From: Sclerotinia nivalis
Lineage: Eukaryota > Ascomycota > Leotiomycetes > Helotiales > Sclerotiniaceae
Direction of reading: 5' to 3'
NCBI GenBank assembly: GCA_029531795.1
Contig: JAPEIS010000016.1
Span: forward strand, 868,001 to 932,000
DNA: 64,000 bases
The notes under the pieces are model-generated. The model did no database searches and was not told the DNA's origin. It worked only from the letters and a program-made list of their open reading frames with translations. The translations under genes and the position numbers were made by a program. This document shows, in pieces, positions 33,798 to 44,971 of the stretch. Each line of letters opens with the position of its first letter. Positions within the stretch are counted from its first letter, which is position 1.

Positions 33798-34086
33798 TGT
33801 TAGAACACGTGATGCTCGCTAGTACTAGCTTCCGCACTAGCACTATATCTCTTCAAGCATGCATTTAGCATATATAATAACACTAGTAAACTTAGAATAG
33901 CTAGTTAGAAACCCAGGGGTCTTTCTCCCCTGGCGTCCTTTGTCCCAATTGGGAATTTGAGGCCTGTGCTTCGCACAGAGCCTCGGACGAAAAATATCAC
34001 ACACACACACACACATATCTCTTCAAGCTGTACCATAGAATATTAGTTACACACACAATAATATATGCTTGATTGCCCTTCCAACA
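33798..34086 (+). mobile_element. Short solo LTR with 5-bp TSD AAACT, split by a SINE-like insert
   Basis: TGTTAGAACACG at 33798 to CTTCCAACA at 34086, flanked by AAACT at 33793-33797 and 34087-34091. Compared with the copy at 17880 it contains an extra 170 bases, accounted for by the 156-bp insertion at 33859 plus its 14-bp duplication. Confidence 0.85.
33859..34014 (+). mobile_element. SINE-like retroposon with three hairpins and a (CA)n tail
   Basis: A 156-bp insertion flanked by a perfect 14-bp duplication ATATCTCTTCAAGC (33845-33858 and 34015-34028); the uninterrupted site is seen at 17922-17940. The body contains CCAGGGG/CCCCTGG (33913-33933), the palindrome TCCCAATTGGGA (33943-33954) and a long hairpin GAGGC-CTGTGC/GCACAG-GCCTC (33959-33984). 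It ends in (CA)n. Long duplication and simple-sequence tail indicate LINE-mediated retroposition of a small structured RNA. No convincing Pol III A/B boxes were seen, so the parent RNA is unknown. Confidence 0.65.
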
Positions 34087-34099
34087 AAACTAATGATTG

Positions 34100-34690
34100 T
34101 TCTTGAGCACGAAGCTCTACATAAGGGAATACATCCTAGCTATATAGATCTTTGTAAGGGACCATTTAGGCCCCTATAGTCCTCGATGCTCCAGGACCTT
34201 TCAGAATCATCTGCTCCTGTATGGTTTAGAACCTTTTAGAACCATCTGCTCCTATATAATCTATCATATGATTGCTTAAGAAACATGACAATATGAAGTG
34301 ATCCAATTGATAACAATAATCGTGCAAGAGTGATCTCACGAGGACCTTAATCCCATACTAATTCGAAGGAATTAGATCGTAGGTGCACGCGATCGGTTAG
34401 TATATGGTCCGTGTTCTTATCGATGTAACAGTCCTGCACAGGCCAGAACTTTTCTCGAAAATATCACGTCTAACCTTTCGAGATTCTTAAAATTCAATAC
34501 AGATCAAGAAATAATTGAATAAATCGAGAAATAATAATAGTAAAATAATTATAAGAACTACAGCTTTCAAATGATATAATTTTTATTCCTCCGGAGGACA
34601 AGTTGCGAGGTAGATTTAGTGGCAGTTCCTCTTATTATTTTCGGCACCGAGGCGCCGGACTCGTACCGTATATATTTAAAGGAAAGCAAT
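34100..34690 (-). repeat. Fragments of LTR families and shared ~250-bp repeat
   Basis: 34100-34260 is an inverted piece of the TGTTACG LTR family (TTGAGCACGAAGCTCTACA) with a ~30-bp internal duplication (AGAA.CATCTGCTCCT.TAT). 34420-34680 matches 55325-55560 (CCTTTCGARATTCTT..., TTTCAAATGATAT, CTCGGCACCGAGG.GCCGGACTC) and may be the leader of an LTR element. No coding. Confidence 0.5.
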
Positions 34691-36056
34691 GATGTCAAAT
34701 GGTATCAAGCAACATTATAATTAAATAAAATTGGTGAAATATAATTGAGATATATGGTGATATTCTATCAATTGAGAGCTTTTTAATGACTCGGCTTTTA
34801 TTATTTTGCGATCTGTGATTGTGGAATAATAATTAATGAGGGAATATGAGATTGAATTGAAGAGTCGAGGTTGGAGATCAGGGGATGCGATAAAGGAAGA
34901 TAAGGCAAAATGTTTCGAATTCCCTCTTCCTTTTTGATGTAAATATAGGATTTGGGGCGCCTTTGATGCCTTTGATTCCCAAGCTGGAGCGAGGAGACTA
35001 CGCCCCCTACATCATGTCAATACAAGTTAAGATTCATATTCATATATTCTGATTCACATTCACATTCACATTCAGGTTCGTGAGATTCGCGTGAGGGCTG
35101 AAGTTGACCCCACATTATTTAGTGCATAATTCGATGCACAGACCACCCCTTTGAAGAAATCGTAGGAACGCTGAATAGCTTCAAAATTCGTAATTAATTA
35201 AATATGTAAAATGATTTTCAAATCATGAGTGTCTGATAAGCTGTGCAGCCCCGAAAGGGCCGGAGTCAAAGCTCGTGCTTTACAATATTGAAACCATTTA
35301 TTATTTCCTCGAACATGGTTGGCAGCTTTAAGGAATTAGGTAAGTGAAGGTGATTCCCTATATACTGAAGTGAAGATTCAAAATTTGCCCGTGGAGTTTG
35401 TCGAGGTGTGGAAAGGTTATCATTGGGAGTTCTTCGGTATATGATTGAGGAAAGTGGAAGACATAGCAGACAAGCCTTTCCCCTTCGTGTGGGTGTAGAT
35501 AAGAATTATGTTTACAAGAGTAGCGATACATTTCATCAAAGTGTCAATGAGGGCATATCTTGTTGAATATTCTCTTATGCTATACTATGAGAATTGTCAT
35601 ACAGTGTTGAATAATCCCGAAATACAGAAATTGATTGAAGCATTGAGCTTGAAGGTCGTTGAGGTTCCTGTCAAGCTTCATCAGCTAACTCAATCCTCCA
35701 TTTCCCGTTGTTCAGACCTCGGGTAACCACTCATTGTTTAGATATTTCATTCTCCAACTTCCCCCAGAGATGAGTTTCATTATGATCTGCAGTCAAATGG
35801 CGAAGCGTTCCACAAAACCTGATCCTGGGATCTCCGTAATATTTTTCCTTTCTTAAGGGTTGATGGATGAATGATGCGAATCTTAACAAGGAGAGTTGTG
35901 GGACGCCATTTTCCGTCGTTAGCTCGTTCATTCAATCCAGTTCTTTCTGTATAATTCTGGCATCTATCGAAGAGTTTGACATTCAAGAATCAAAGCCCTC
36001 CAGAAATTCCAGTAAGTATTATTCTTAGACGAAGTATTAGTAGGCAGGCTAAGGAG
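34691..36056. other. Intergenic with doubtful open frames
   Basis: A plus-strand piece at 35508-35726 (LVEYSLMLYYENCHTVLNNP, SLKVVEVPVKLHQLTQ) reads somewhat like protein and may be a relic exon, but it has no usable context. Two minus-strand frames at 35731-35986 overlap each other. Nothing could be assigned. Confidence 0.3.
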
Positions 36057-36384
36057 TGTTACGAGGGTTGCCGTCTAGATCACGTGGAAGTGTTCTAGGC
36101 TCTCGAGATGGTTTATAACTAGGCGTCAAGCAGGGACTTAAGTAACTGTAACAATGATTGCAATTCGTAACTAATAGTAGAGTATACTAAATGATTGATC
36201 TTGAGCACGAAGCTCTACAGTAGGAATTCCATCCTGATTATATAGCCCTTCGAGCTTCGTGGACCGCCAGGACAGCCGTGCTGTCCTGGATCGCTAGCGC
36301 TCCTCAGCGGTCCTGCACGTGGCTATGAGTCACGTTTCCTGAATTAGTCACATGTTGCGGTGATCACTTGTGACCGACGTAACA
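36057..36384 (-). mobile_element. Solo LTR (TGTTACG...GTAACA family), reverse
   Basis: Starts TGTTACGAGGGTTGCC and ends GACGTAACA in plus reading, the reverse of the copies at 44060-44387 and 49213-49542. The U3 part has its own inverted repeat (CCAGGACAGCCGTGCTGTCCTGG). Flanks (AGGAG and CTCGC) do not match, so no duplication is seen here. Confidence 0.75.
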
Positions 36385-36842
36385 CTCGCTTCTCTCAGAA
36401 GAAAATGATGTTTTTTATTCATCATCACATACATTGGAAGAGAAAGTTGTGGGCGAAAATAACTTGCTATTCTTGGTTTTGACGAGCTTAAGTCGAAGCC
36501 ACTAATCACACAAAAGGAAGAACAACAGACCTTATGCGAAGTATAGCGAGCTGCGCAACGCTTATAACATACGGGGGATATGGAGGATCCGGGAATAGAT
36601 GACTCCATAGAGTATAGAAGACTCGACTGTAGTAACAACAGTATCACGATGCTGGCAATGGTGTAGATCATGTATTGATATTCTACGTAGGTAGTAAGAG
36701 GGCTGCGGGAGCACCCTCGACTATATGGTGGAGGGTGGATATAAATACTAGCTGGGAACGGGTAATCTACCTGTGACAGTATCCCATCCTTCAAATTCCA
36801 TTTATCCTTGAAAGCCAGCAAGATAAAGTAAGAACACATCCA

Positions 36843-37830
36843 TCAAATCAAATGAACTGTGTTCGATTCTACCGTTTCGACCGTTTTACCGTTCGATCGT
36901 CGCAGGGCTATTATCGACAGTGGTGGACCACCACTGGTGGTGCCTCTTACACTATCGGTGGTGGCATGGCTATTGCCGGTAGCAATTGTGTCGCAGCTTG
37001 GTGTTCCAATGTTCTTCTTCATCTTCTTGTTTGTCTTCTTTCGTCTTGCCCTACGGCTATTTCCAGATTCTGTTTCAGAATCATGCCCTAATATCTGTTC
37101 CACATCTTTCTTCTGACTTCCACCTCTAGAAAAACAGATGTACAAGTCCCCCAATACCAACAAGCATACAATAAATCCAAAAGATAAAATGTCCCAACGA
37201 CAAACTGAGTCCTCCAAGGATGAAATCTCTCTCGAGTTCACTGATGATCATGCCACTAAATCCAAGTCTTTGTACTTCAAGTCCAAGGTGAACTTTGTAC
37301 AATTATTATCAAGCATCTCCAACTCCGTTTCCTTTGCTTTGTTGAATTTGAAAATCCTCATATTCCAAAAACCATCTACAATTACGGTTGGTAGCAAATC
37401 ATCAATATGATGAACAAGGTTAACAACCTTTGCTGCATGTATCACTGTCCAATTGGTGCAGCTACCATCTGACTCCAGTTCTGGATTGTACTCGAATGGC
37501 AATGGCTTTTTCCCACCAAAGAGTTTTTTGACCTTCTCGTATCGTTTCAATTCCCAATATTCCAACATTTTGTCATTCTTTTCTATGTATTCAACATATG
37601 TTTGTTCCGATCTGAAAATGTGTCTGTCTTGTCCAAGCAAATCAAAAAACCAAGTTTCGTTGTGGTGATTTCCATTTTTATCAAGGTGTAGTTCTCTGAG
37701 CATTTCCATATACTTTCTCTTTGTAATTGCATAAGGGGCATTGAGTGGTTGTACCAGATAGGGCTCACATCCGGGATGTATTTGGTGGAGGGCATGGTGT
37801 TATACCAGGGTAAATAGCATGAAAAGGTAT
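36843..37830 (-). pseudogene. Putative single-pass membrane protein, two premature stops
   Basis: One minus-strand frame runs from about 37840 to 36843: HALHQIHPGCEPYLVQ, RKYMEMLRELHLDKN, WFFDLLGQDRHIF, LPTVIVDGFWNMRIFKF, then after a TGA at 37250-37248 it continues in the same frame with SREISSLEDSVCRWD, a membrane helix (ILSFGFIVCLLVLGDLYICF) and a Lys/Arg-rich tail. A TAA near 37803 also interrupts it (TLV*HHAL). Both could derive from Gln/Arg codons by C-to-T change. The N-terminal exon is not located. If transcribed it would be a type II or tail-anchored protein. Family not recognised. Confidence 0.45.
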
Positions 37831-37839
37831 GTTTTGGTA

Positions 37840-38350
37840 GAATGTGAGTGATCTAAAGAAATGGAGATTGAAGAAGTTATTATCACCTTAAATGTTAATG
37901 TTGAATTTTCCAGCTGATGGGGGAAACAAAGATAACCTCTTTCCCCCAGGACTAGTTTTCACTTCCCCCACCCAACTCAAAAGATTGAATTCATCTCAAT
38001 CGCTCAAACCATGTACTTAGCTAGGCCAATAACCTAGCTTACCTCCATTATGTTATCTGTTAGGAGTTCACAAGAGTTTCTAGCCGTCTTAGATAGTCTT
38101 AGACTCAGTGTAGATATTTATTTAATCAATCAATCAATCAATAAATCAATCAAAGATAACCTCTAAGAGAGCACCTTAAAATGTGAAATAAAAATCTAAC
38201 AAAGCAGAACCAGAAATGTCGGGATATTCATCATGTGGACCCATTAGCATTGACGCTAGTGCCTCGATCGAGATTTATATAGTTCGATGTTTTCATAGTT
38301 CTAGTTCTTTAGGCAAAATCAATACGAATTACATGAGTACTATTGAATGC
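37840..38350. repeat. LINE-like tail and truncated LTR
   Basis: 38108-38155 holds a degenerate (AATC)n run preceded by AGATATTTATTTAATC, resembling the tail of the LINE copies but in the opposite orientation. 38217-38350 is a truncated reverse copy of the TGTCGATAGG-family LTR (TGTCGGGATATTCATCATGTG, AGCATTGACGCTAGTGCC). No gene seen. Confidence 0.45.
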
Positions 38351-38524
38351 TTCACCACCCTATATACATGCTTACCGATACTACCATATACTGAATATAA
38401 CAGTGATCTAATCCGTCGTTCTTCTTGCATATCCTCCAATTTGTTAATCCTCTCAATTTCTTCTGTCTTAATAACTAACCTCCCCCCCAAAACAAATCAC
38501 CTCTACATCCCCAAATAACCATAC

Positions 38525-40163
38525 TAGTATCCATCCCTCATAGTAATCATACACTTTTTACCCTTTGGTTCAATCAAAAAGTAATTTTTTATCGCCATAC
38601 CCTCTTCATCTTGGCTTAACGCAATCCTTGCTCCCTTACACTCTCTGAAGAATAAAGCAAAAGCTAACCGCATTTCCATTCTTGCCAAATGGATTCCCAA
38701 ACAAGTGTGTGTTCCTGCTCCAAAGGGATGATAAGCTGCTTTTGCATTGTTTGATTTACTGTCTAGCCAGCGTTGAGGTTGGAAACTGGGGGAGATATGT
38801 GTTAGTGATATTATAAGGAAGATTTAGAGAATGAAATGATAAGGAAAAATACCTTTCAGATTCTAAATAGATTTCTAGATCGCAATGGATGGTCCAACTT
38901 TGTGTTGAAACTATTATACCTCCTGGGACTTGATATCCATCCAACAGCGTTCCTTCATTTGGCACGATTCGAGGTAGAGCGCCAGGCGTTGCACTCTATA
39001 ACCTTAGTCCTTCGTTAATAACAGCATTTAACATCACCAATTCTTCCACATCCTTTGCCTCAAAGTCTTTTCTCAAAGTGTCCACCTCATCTTCCAATTG
39101 TTTCTGCAAATTCTGATCTCTCAGAATGTTATACACTAGAAACGTAAGTGAAATAACAATTGTATCGGTGTCCGCTACAAGAAAACTAGAAGCTTCTCGT
39201 TGAATATCTATATCTGTCATCGAACCCTCTGCATTTTCTGTCTTGCTTTCGGCAAGAGCTTTTCGGAATATAATTGATTTAGTATAACTTTGTGATTTGG
39301 CATTTCGTACTGCTACTATACCATATTCTAAGATTCGCTCGTCAGATGTTTGAAGAAAGGGAATATAAAGGAATTCCCCAATAGCGAAGAGAATAGGAAA
39401 CTCGATGCGTATAAAGCTCACATGAACTATATATTGAAGATCTTCAATATATTGGGTTTTCTAAGTTTGAATAAATAGTCGATCATTCGGAAGCTAGGGG
39501 AGAAACTGACCTGCTCATTTTCCAAAGTTTTAAAACTCTTGCCAAAACACAAATGTATTATAATATCAGTTGCTATAAACGTAAAGAACGTTAAGATATC
39601 CATCTCTTTTCTCAAAGCATCCCTCTTAATCTTCTTTACTACTATTATAACTTTTCTTTTAACCTCGTCCTCCCAATTTGTTTTCAAAAAGCTCTTACTA
39701 AAAGCGTTTGCAAATATTTTGCGACGAGCAATATGAAGTTTTGAATCAATCATAGCAAAGATCCTCGGAGACTTAGGAACAAAAGTTTCATATCAGTGAG
39801 TTTTGAGAAAGGTTTTAGAAACGGAATGGATGGTTTGAAAGGAGGGTAGCGAAGAACATGATATTTCGGCTGGAGAAATGAGGACTATGGGGCTGTAGGT
39901 ACAATAAAGGGAATGGACGTAATGAATGTGGTTTCCCGTGATTATATGGTATTTGAGGACGAGATGAATGAGTCTTGTGTACTATGGTCCTGGGATTTTG
40001 TTTAGAGGGTTGAAATATGTTGTATAGAGTATCTAAAGTTTGTTAGTCTTTCGAGATGATGTAACTTGAGATGTGTTTATACTTTGATGAGGAATGCGAA
40101 GCATATTATGAGCACAACTATTCCTGCTGTCTCGGTGGTTGGAAGAATGGAAAGGATGACCAT
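38525..40163 (-). pseudogene. Cytochrome P450 pseudogene
   Basis: Almost complete fungal P450 on the minus strand. Exon 1 (40163-40083) encodes a membrane anchor (TAGIVVLIICFAFLIK); a 50-base intron follows; then NPLNKIPGP (Pro-rich hinge), HIARRKIFANAFSK (C-helix), the I-helix ASSFLVADTDTIVISL, NEGLRL (ExxR), and, after a ~60-base intron near 38850-38790, HPFGAGTHTCLG, the heme-binding Cys loop. The stop is TAG at 38527-38525. Lesions: TAG 39984-39982 (PGP*YTR), TGA 39795-39793 (KTH*YETF), a frameshift near 39440 and TAG 38998-38996 (LRL*SATP). Trp or Gln is likely at each stop. Such P450s hydroxylate small molecules, often in secondary metabolism; this copy cannot do so. Confidence 0.85.
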
Positions 40164-40520
40164 GATGATGTAGGTTGAAATGCAAAGTCACTACTGCCCT
40201 TGACATTGAAACATTCATCGAGAACCTCCTATATATACATACTACAGATACAATAAAGTAGTACCACCCTACACCTATAACATTACTACACACATCTGCT
40301 ACCTACAATCCTAGAACATAGAGTTTTGGGATATACCGCAACTTTACAGCAATCCGGGCCATACACAGCCTGCAGAAATTGGTCAAGATGTGTATCGTTA
40401 TATCATCTTACATTCCACCAGTATCATCATCCAATCCAGTTATAAACTCCCCCATCAAGGAAGTACAATGTAATAGGACAAATCTTCAACTACGAAAGGG
40501 CGGAGCGAAAAAAGATCGAA

Positions 40521-40841
40521 GTGAGCTCGGACTTCGCTCAAAAGTCCGCTGATGAGTTGAGCTCCCATATTATCAGCATTGTTCAATTTGCAGGAGATTT
40601 GATAAGCTCAATGGCTAGGTTTGCTAGTACTGGTAAGCGGGAAATTTCCGCGGGAGCAGGTAAAAATAATATAGTTGTGGATATACAAATTAAAGTTGCA
40701 GATCACAGCAGGCGCCCACCAAATGTCGTAAACTTAAGCAATTCGGATTACAAATTGAAATTTTTCAATCCACTTTATGAAATCTTCCAGCGGGAAATAG
40801 GAAATAAGGAACAACCTTATTCTATAATAGGGAAAGTATGA
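40521..40841 (+). CDS. Uncharacterised open frame, doubtful
   Basis: About 106 codons (SDFAQKSADELSSHIISIVQ, IVVDIQIKVADHSRRPPNVV, LKFFNPLYEIFQREIGNKE) with reasonable composition but no ATG at the left end. It may be an exon or relic. No family recognised. Confidence 0.25.
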   Translation: MSSDFAQKSADELSSHIISIVQFAGDLISSMARFASTGKREISAGAGKNNIVVDIQIKVADHSRRPPNVVNLSNSDYKLKFFNPLYEIFQREIGNKEQPYSIIGKV

Positions 40842-41070
40842 TCCATAATTACTTGAGTTTACACGGTAGGCCCCTCGAACCCCGCAATTGATCTGTACCT
40901 TATCTCCGAACGGACGACGAAATATAGCTGATGCCCCAGATTTTGAATTCAGAGGAAAACAATTTTCACTTTTCTTTACTTGCAATCATATGAGAGACCA
41001 TATTCTTGATGCTAAAAGATGAGGATATATAATTCGCAGATGAATGTTTAGGGTCTGATGTAAATAAAGT

Positions 41071-41180
41071 TGTTGGAAGGGCAATCAAGTATATATTATT
41101 AGGTGTGTATCTAATATATTATAGTATAGATGAAGTATTAGTGCGGAAGCTAATACTAGCGTGCATTACGTGTTCTAACA
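41071..41180 (-). mobile_element. Short solo LTR with 5-bp TSD AAAGT, reverse
   Basis: Reverse copy of the 120-bp LTR at 17880, TGTTGGAAGGGC to GTGTTCTAACA. Flanked by AAAGT at 41066-41070 and 41181-41185, a clean target duplication. Confidence 0.85.
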
Positions 41181-42309
41181 AAAGTATTCTACAGCGACAT
41201 CCAAAACTTTATATATTGAAATAATTAATATATGATATATGTAAGAACTCTTCTCTACAATCTAAGTGCCACAACCTCAAAATCAGTCTCTCTATATCCG
41301 ATCCTCCTTTTCTTCTAATCTAATTCCTTGTCTTATCCTTATGCTCAAAGAGCTACCATCCGAAGAGATATTCATCCTTGAATAAGTACTTCGGGTTCCT
41401 TTTCTTCGCATCTGCATTCTGGAAAAGCTATTCATCGAAGAAACTGACCTTCATTTATTGCGGATATTTGATAACGTATTAACGTATATTCTTGAATGGG
41501 AAGCGTATCAGTCTCGGGCTCTGCAAAAATCATCCGATAAAATGGTATTACGAAACGGTAGATGTCACTCCATTTCTTGAAGCTGGAAAAAAAGGAATTG
41601 AGTATAAGAGTGCTTAGGTTTTACGCAACAAATGCGGCTGGCACATCGATTGATAAAACAGCTTTGCTAGAACTCGTTTTCTGGTGTAGGATAGAGGTCA
41701 ATAGACAGTCAGGAGCAGTCTAGCAAACTAATATGTTAATTGATACAGACATGATCAGAAAGTTCATACAGATTCGATTTGGAAGACAACAGAAGCCCAA
41801 GAAACAAAGCTCCTTCCATCCTCAAGGTGGGATATATCTACGATTAGGACCTCCTCTCTTGAACCTCAACGAAGAAGTGCAAGGGCACGATTAGTCATCA
41901 GGATGAGAAGATGTTACGTTTGATGATACATGTTGGGAAATGGCCGAAACAAAGATGATGAAGCGAAAGATGTCACCGATGCTAGATGAAAAAAAAACTC
42001 GCCCCAAGCCTATACCTCATATATACCTAGACAAATTTGGACAAACTTGGGCACCCCTATTCATACCCGAGATATTTGAAATTTTAGGGAATTTACTTAT
42101 AAAATCGTCGTGTATGAGTTATACCTGAAATGATGATTAAATAATCGTTTTATATAGTCATTCAAAGTTAAGACTCTTTTCAGCTATTGAGCAATCAAAG
42201 ACGTCAGACAATACTACATTAAAGATTAATTAATTATCTTCTATTTAAAAGTTATGTTCCAACAAAATCTAGTTCTTTAATAATATATATAATCTCCTAA
42301 TATATTCAT
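41181..42309. other. Intergenic, no gene supported
   Basis: AT-rich DNA. A 62-codon frame at 41940-42128 is basic and irregular and was not accepted. No element ends were recognised. Confidence 0.4.
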
Positions 42310-42480
42310 CCCTACTATCGGTGAGAACGTATATAAAAACACAAAGCTTCAATATTAATATAGTATTATTCGTATTAATTTATCTAAAGAACTAGAACTA
42401 TAGAAATACCGAACTATATAATAATCCGGTTCCTCTCCGCCGAAGCACTAATACCAATACTAGTAAATCACAATGAAAAT
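42310..42480 (+). mobile_element. Degenerate LTR (TGTCGATAGG family)
   Basis: The central block (ATTAATTTATCTAAAGAACTAGAACTAT...CCGAACTATATAAT) and the GCCGAAGCACTA tail match the other LTR copies, with many C-to-T and G-to-A differences. Ends not preserved. Confidence 0.5.
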
Positions 42481-42848
42481 CCCGAACACCATTATATACC
42501 GTTTTACACATCATCCTTTACTCATCACCACCACTCTTACTAGCACCTCTCTCATCGACAATGTCTACTCTACACCCATAATAATCTGTATATTGATAGA
42601 CCTTGTGCTATTCGGAAATCGTTACAACATTTTCAGGTCTTTGTAATATAGGCTGATGCTATCAGCAAAGAAGCAGCCAAAAATCTTACACAAAAGGTTA
42701 GTAACGAAAGAAAAACATCGGGATTTGCAAATGCATCATTGGCAATATCATTTTAAATTTTCCAGACTATTCCTAAAGCGGAAATTTACGAAGAGGTTTG
42801 GAAAGAGTTGCTAAATGTATAAAGAAAAAAAAGCCTGACTTTGACTAC

Positions 42849-44059
42849 TTAAACGGAAAGTGAAATTAATACAGATTTGAAGACTTCATTTTCAAGTAAA
42901 CCATTTATCTCTTTTTGTCTGGACTTCTTATATACCGAATCTTTATCATTGTAAATTACAAATATTTCGTTATATAGATCGAGGATATTTTCATAATCTC
43001 CGCCTTCTTGAAAGTATAAAATGAGTTGGGGGTTATCTGATATATCGTCGGTGATATTGATTTCGTTACATAAATTACTTCTTTGACGAAATTGTAGATA
43101 TATACGAAATCCTATTTCTGATGGTGATGTCGAAGTTCGTGGTGGTACAACTGGTTGAGGTGTGTTTTGGTTAATTTGGTCAATTTCTCCCTCTTCAGAT
43201 TCTTGTTGATAAAATAATCGAACCATAATAGATCGAAATTTCGTCAATCCGCTTTTAAATTCGATTTTACAAGTTTCTTCTTTTATTGTAATCATTCTGT
43301 ATGTTCTTTTCTATTGACCGGATAATATACCTTTTCCTTTATGCTATACGAAAACTTCAAAATTGAATAGTAGATCGTGAATTGATGTAGTTGAGGGTCC
43401 ATTTCGTATATTCAATACATCTCTTACTTGCTTCTCTACACGAAATCGACGAATCTCTTCCATTGCCTTTTTGATTGCTTGAGCTCGTTGTATGATTGTA
43501 GCTATAGGTGGATCCATTTCGGTTATTCAAAGGTAGGTTCCGAATACCAATAATATCGAAACTAGGCCATCGGGTCCTGTTATATCATTAATAGCTTTAA
43601 TTGCTATTTGTAGCGCTGATTTTAGATTCTGTTAACTCGCTCGAAATGATTTTATAAGACCATCTTAAAAAGTAGTGAAAGCATTCAACGATGCCTATCG
43701 AATTGTATGCTTCAACAAATACACTCTTCGTAGTAATTGCTAAAGAACTCGTATATTGTTTGAATTCTTTATTGATGAAATTCTTTCCTATATCATAAAC
43801 GATATAATCTAATGGTCCTACATATATGTTTATTTAATACTTTCTTAAGGTATTCTATATATATTTTGCAGAGATATTTTCGAGCCATCTTGATGCTTGA
43901 TATCGAATAGCTTCGTCCACAATATGAAGTACGGGTTTGTTGTCAATGTATAGGATATCTACAAGAATAGTATAATTGAATTCAGTATCTTTGGAAATGT
44001 GAATCCGAATCTTCCAGGGGATTTTCTGTATACTTGACAGTGCTTGCAATACTTGGTAA
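42849..44059 (-). pseudogene. Ty1/copia integrase to RT-start fragment
   Basis: Minus-strand relic, a diverged copy of the copia body at 55913-58660. 44049-43855 shows TEFNYTILVDILYIDNKP and VDEAIRYQA (integrase core, first catalytic Asp). 43600-43310 is the integrase C-terminal part with several stops. 43295-42849 reads TCKIEFKSGLTKFRS, an acidic linker, and SRQKEINGLLENEVFK, the start of the RT. It is heavily mutated and bounded on the right by the LTR at 44060. It holds the empty version of the site used by the LTR at 56007. Confidence 0.7.
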
Positions 44060-44387
44060 TGTTACGTCGAGACTTCACAGGCTTGGCATCATATGACAAG
44101 AAGTCACGTGGGGGAGCGAGGGAGCGAAGGAGCGAGCCTTGGCCTTCGCTCCTCAGCTCCATCGCTCCAAAACAGAGATTACATAGAATACGAAGGTCTA
44201 TATAATCAGGATAGGTTTCCTTATTGTAGAGCTTCGTACTCAAGATCAATCATTTAGTATACTCTACTATTAGTTACGAATTGCAATCATTGTTACAGTT
44301 ACTTAAGTCCCTGCTTGACGCCTAGTTATAAACCATCTCGAGAGCCTAGAACACTTCCACGTGATCTAGACGGCAACCCTCGTAACA
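44060..44387 (+). mobile_element. Solo LTR (TGTTACG...GTAACA family), plus
   Basis: TGTTACGTCGAGAC to CCCTCGTAACA. The 3' two-thirds match the copies at 36057 and 49213, but the U3 has a different palindromic block (GGAGCGAAGGAGCG.../CGCTCCTCAGCTCC, 44113-44168). Flanking 5-mers (GGTAA, CCCAA) differ, so no duplication was found. Confidence 0.75.
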
Positions 44388-44971
44388 CCCAACACTATTG
44401 AAGATAGGTTCTGATACTAAATCCAGGTCCCAGCTGCCTTTCAAGGTATCCGCATCTGCTAGCTTATCTACAGTTGCATGTTCTTGTGGTTCTAATGATA
44501 GAATTCGTGGATGTGCTCATATACACGGTTTGAAACATCGTGGGCAGAAGTGAACTGGGTATGAAAGACATTTTCTTTTTTTCTAGGATCATGAAGAAGT
44601 TGTTCTCATTGTCTGAGAGATATTCTTTGTATTTGAAATGGATCTTTTGTTTGAAATGCATTTGATACGGTTATTGCTTCTAAATGGTTTCTATTGTGTA
44701 TACAATATATTTGCTGTAGATGGAAGGTGTTTGTTAGAAAGTGGCTGTTTACTTGTATATATATTCCCGCTCTTCGCTTGAATAGAACCAAACAACTATA
44801 CAACAATTTTATACTACAACTAAAATCATACCTAAATAGATACTTTGTTGTTTTCACGTGATCGGATACCGCTAATTATCATGTGATAGTGTACGCGAAA
44901 GCTCGCGATTGCGATCAATCGCGATAATACACAACAAATAACAACTATACTCTCTTATCACAAACCAAACA

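Noticed and set aside
36348..36839. 163-codon minus-strand frame with a hydrophobic stretch
   Set aside because: Overlaps the end of the LTR at 36057-36384, irregular composition, starts right after the stop of the membrane pseudogene; no motif.
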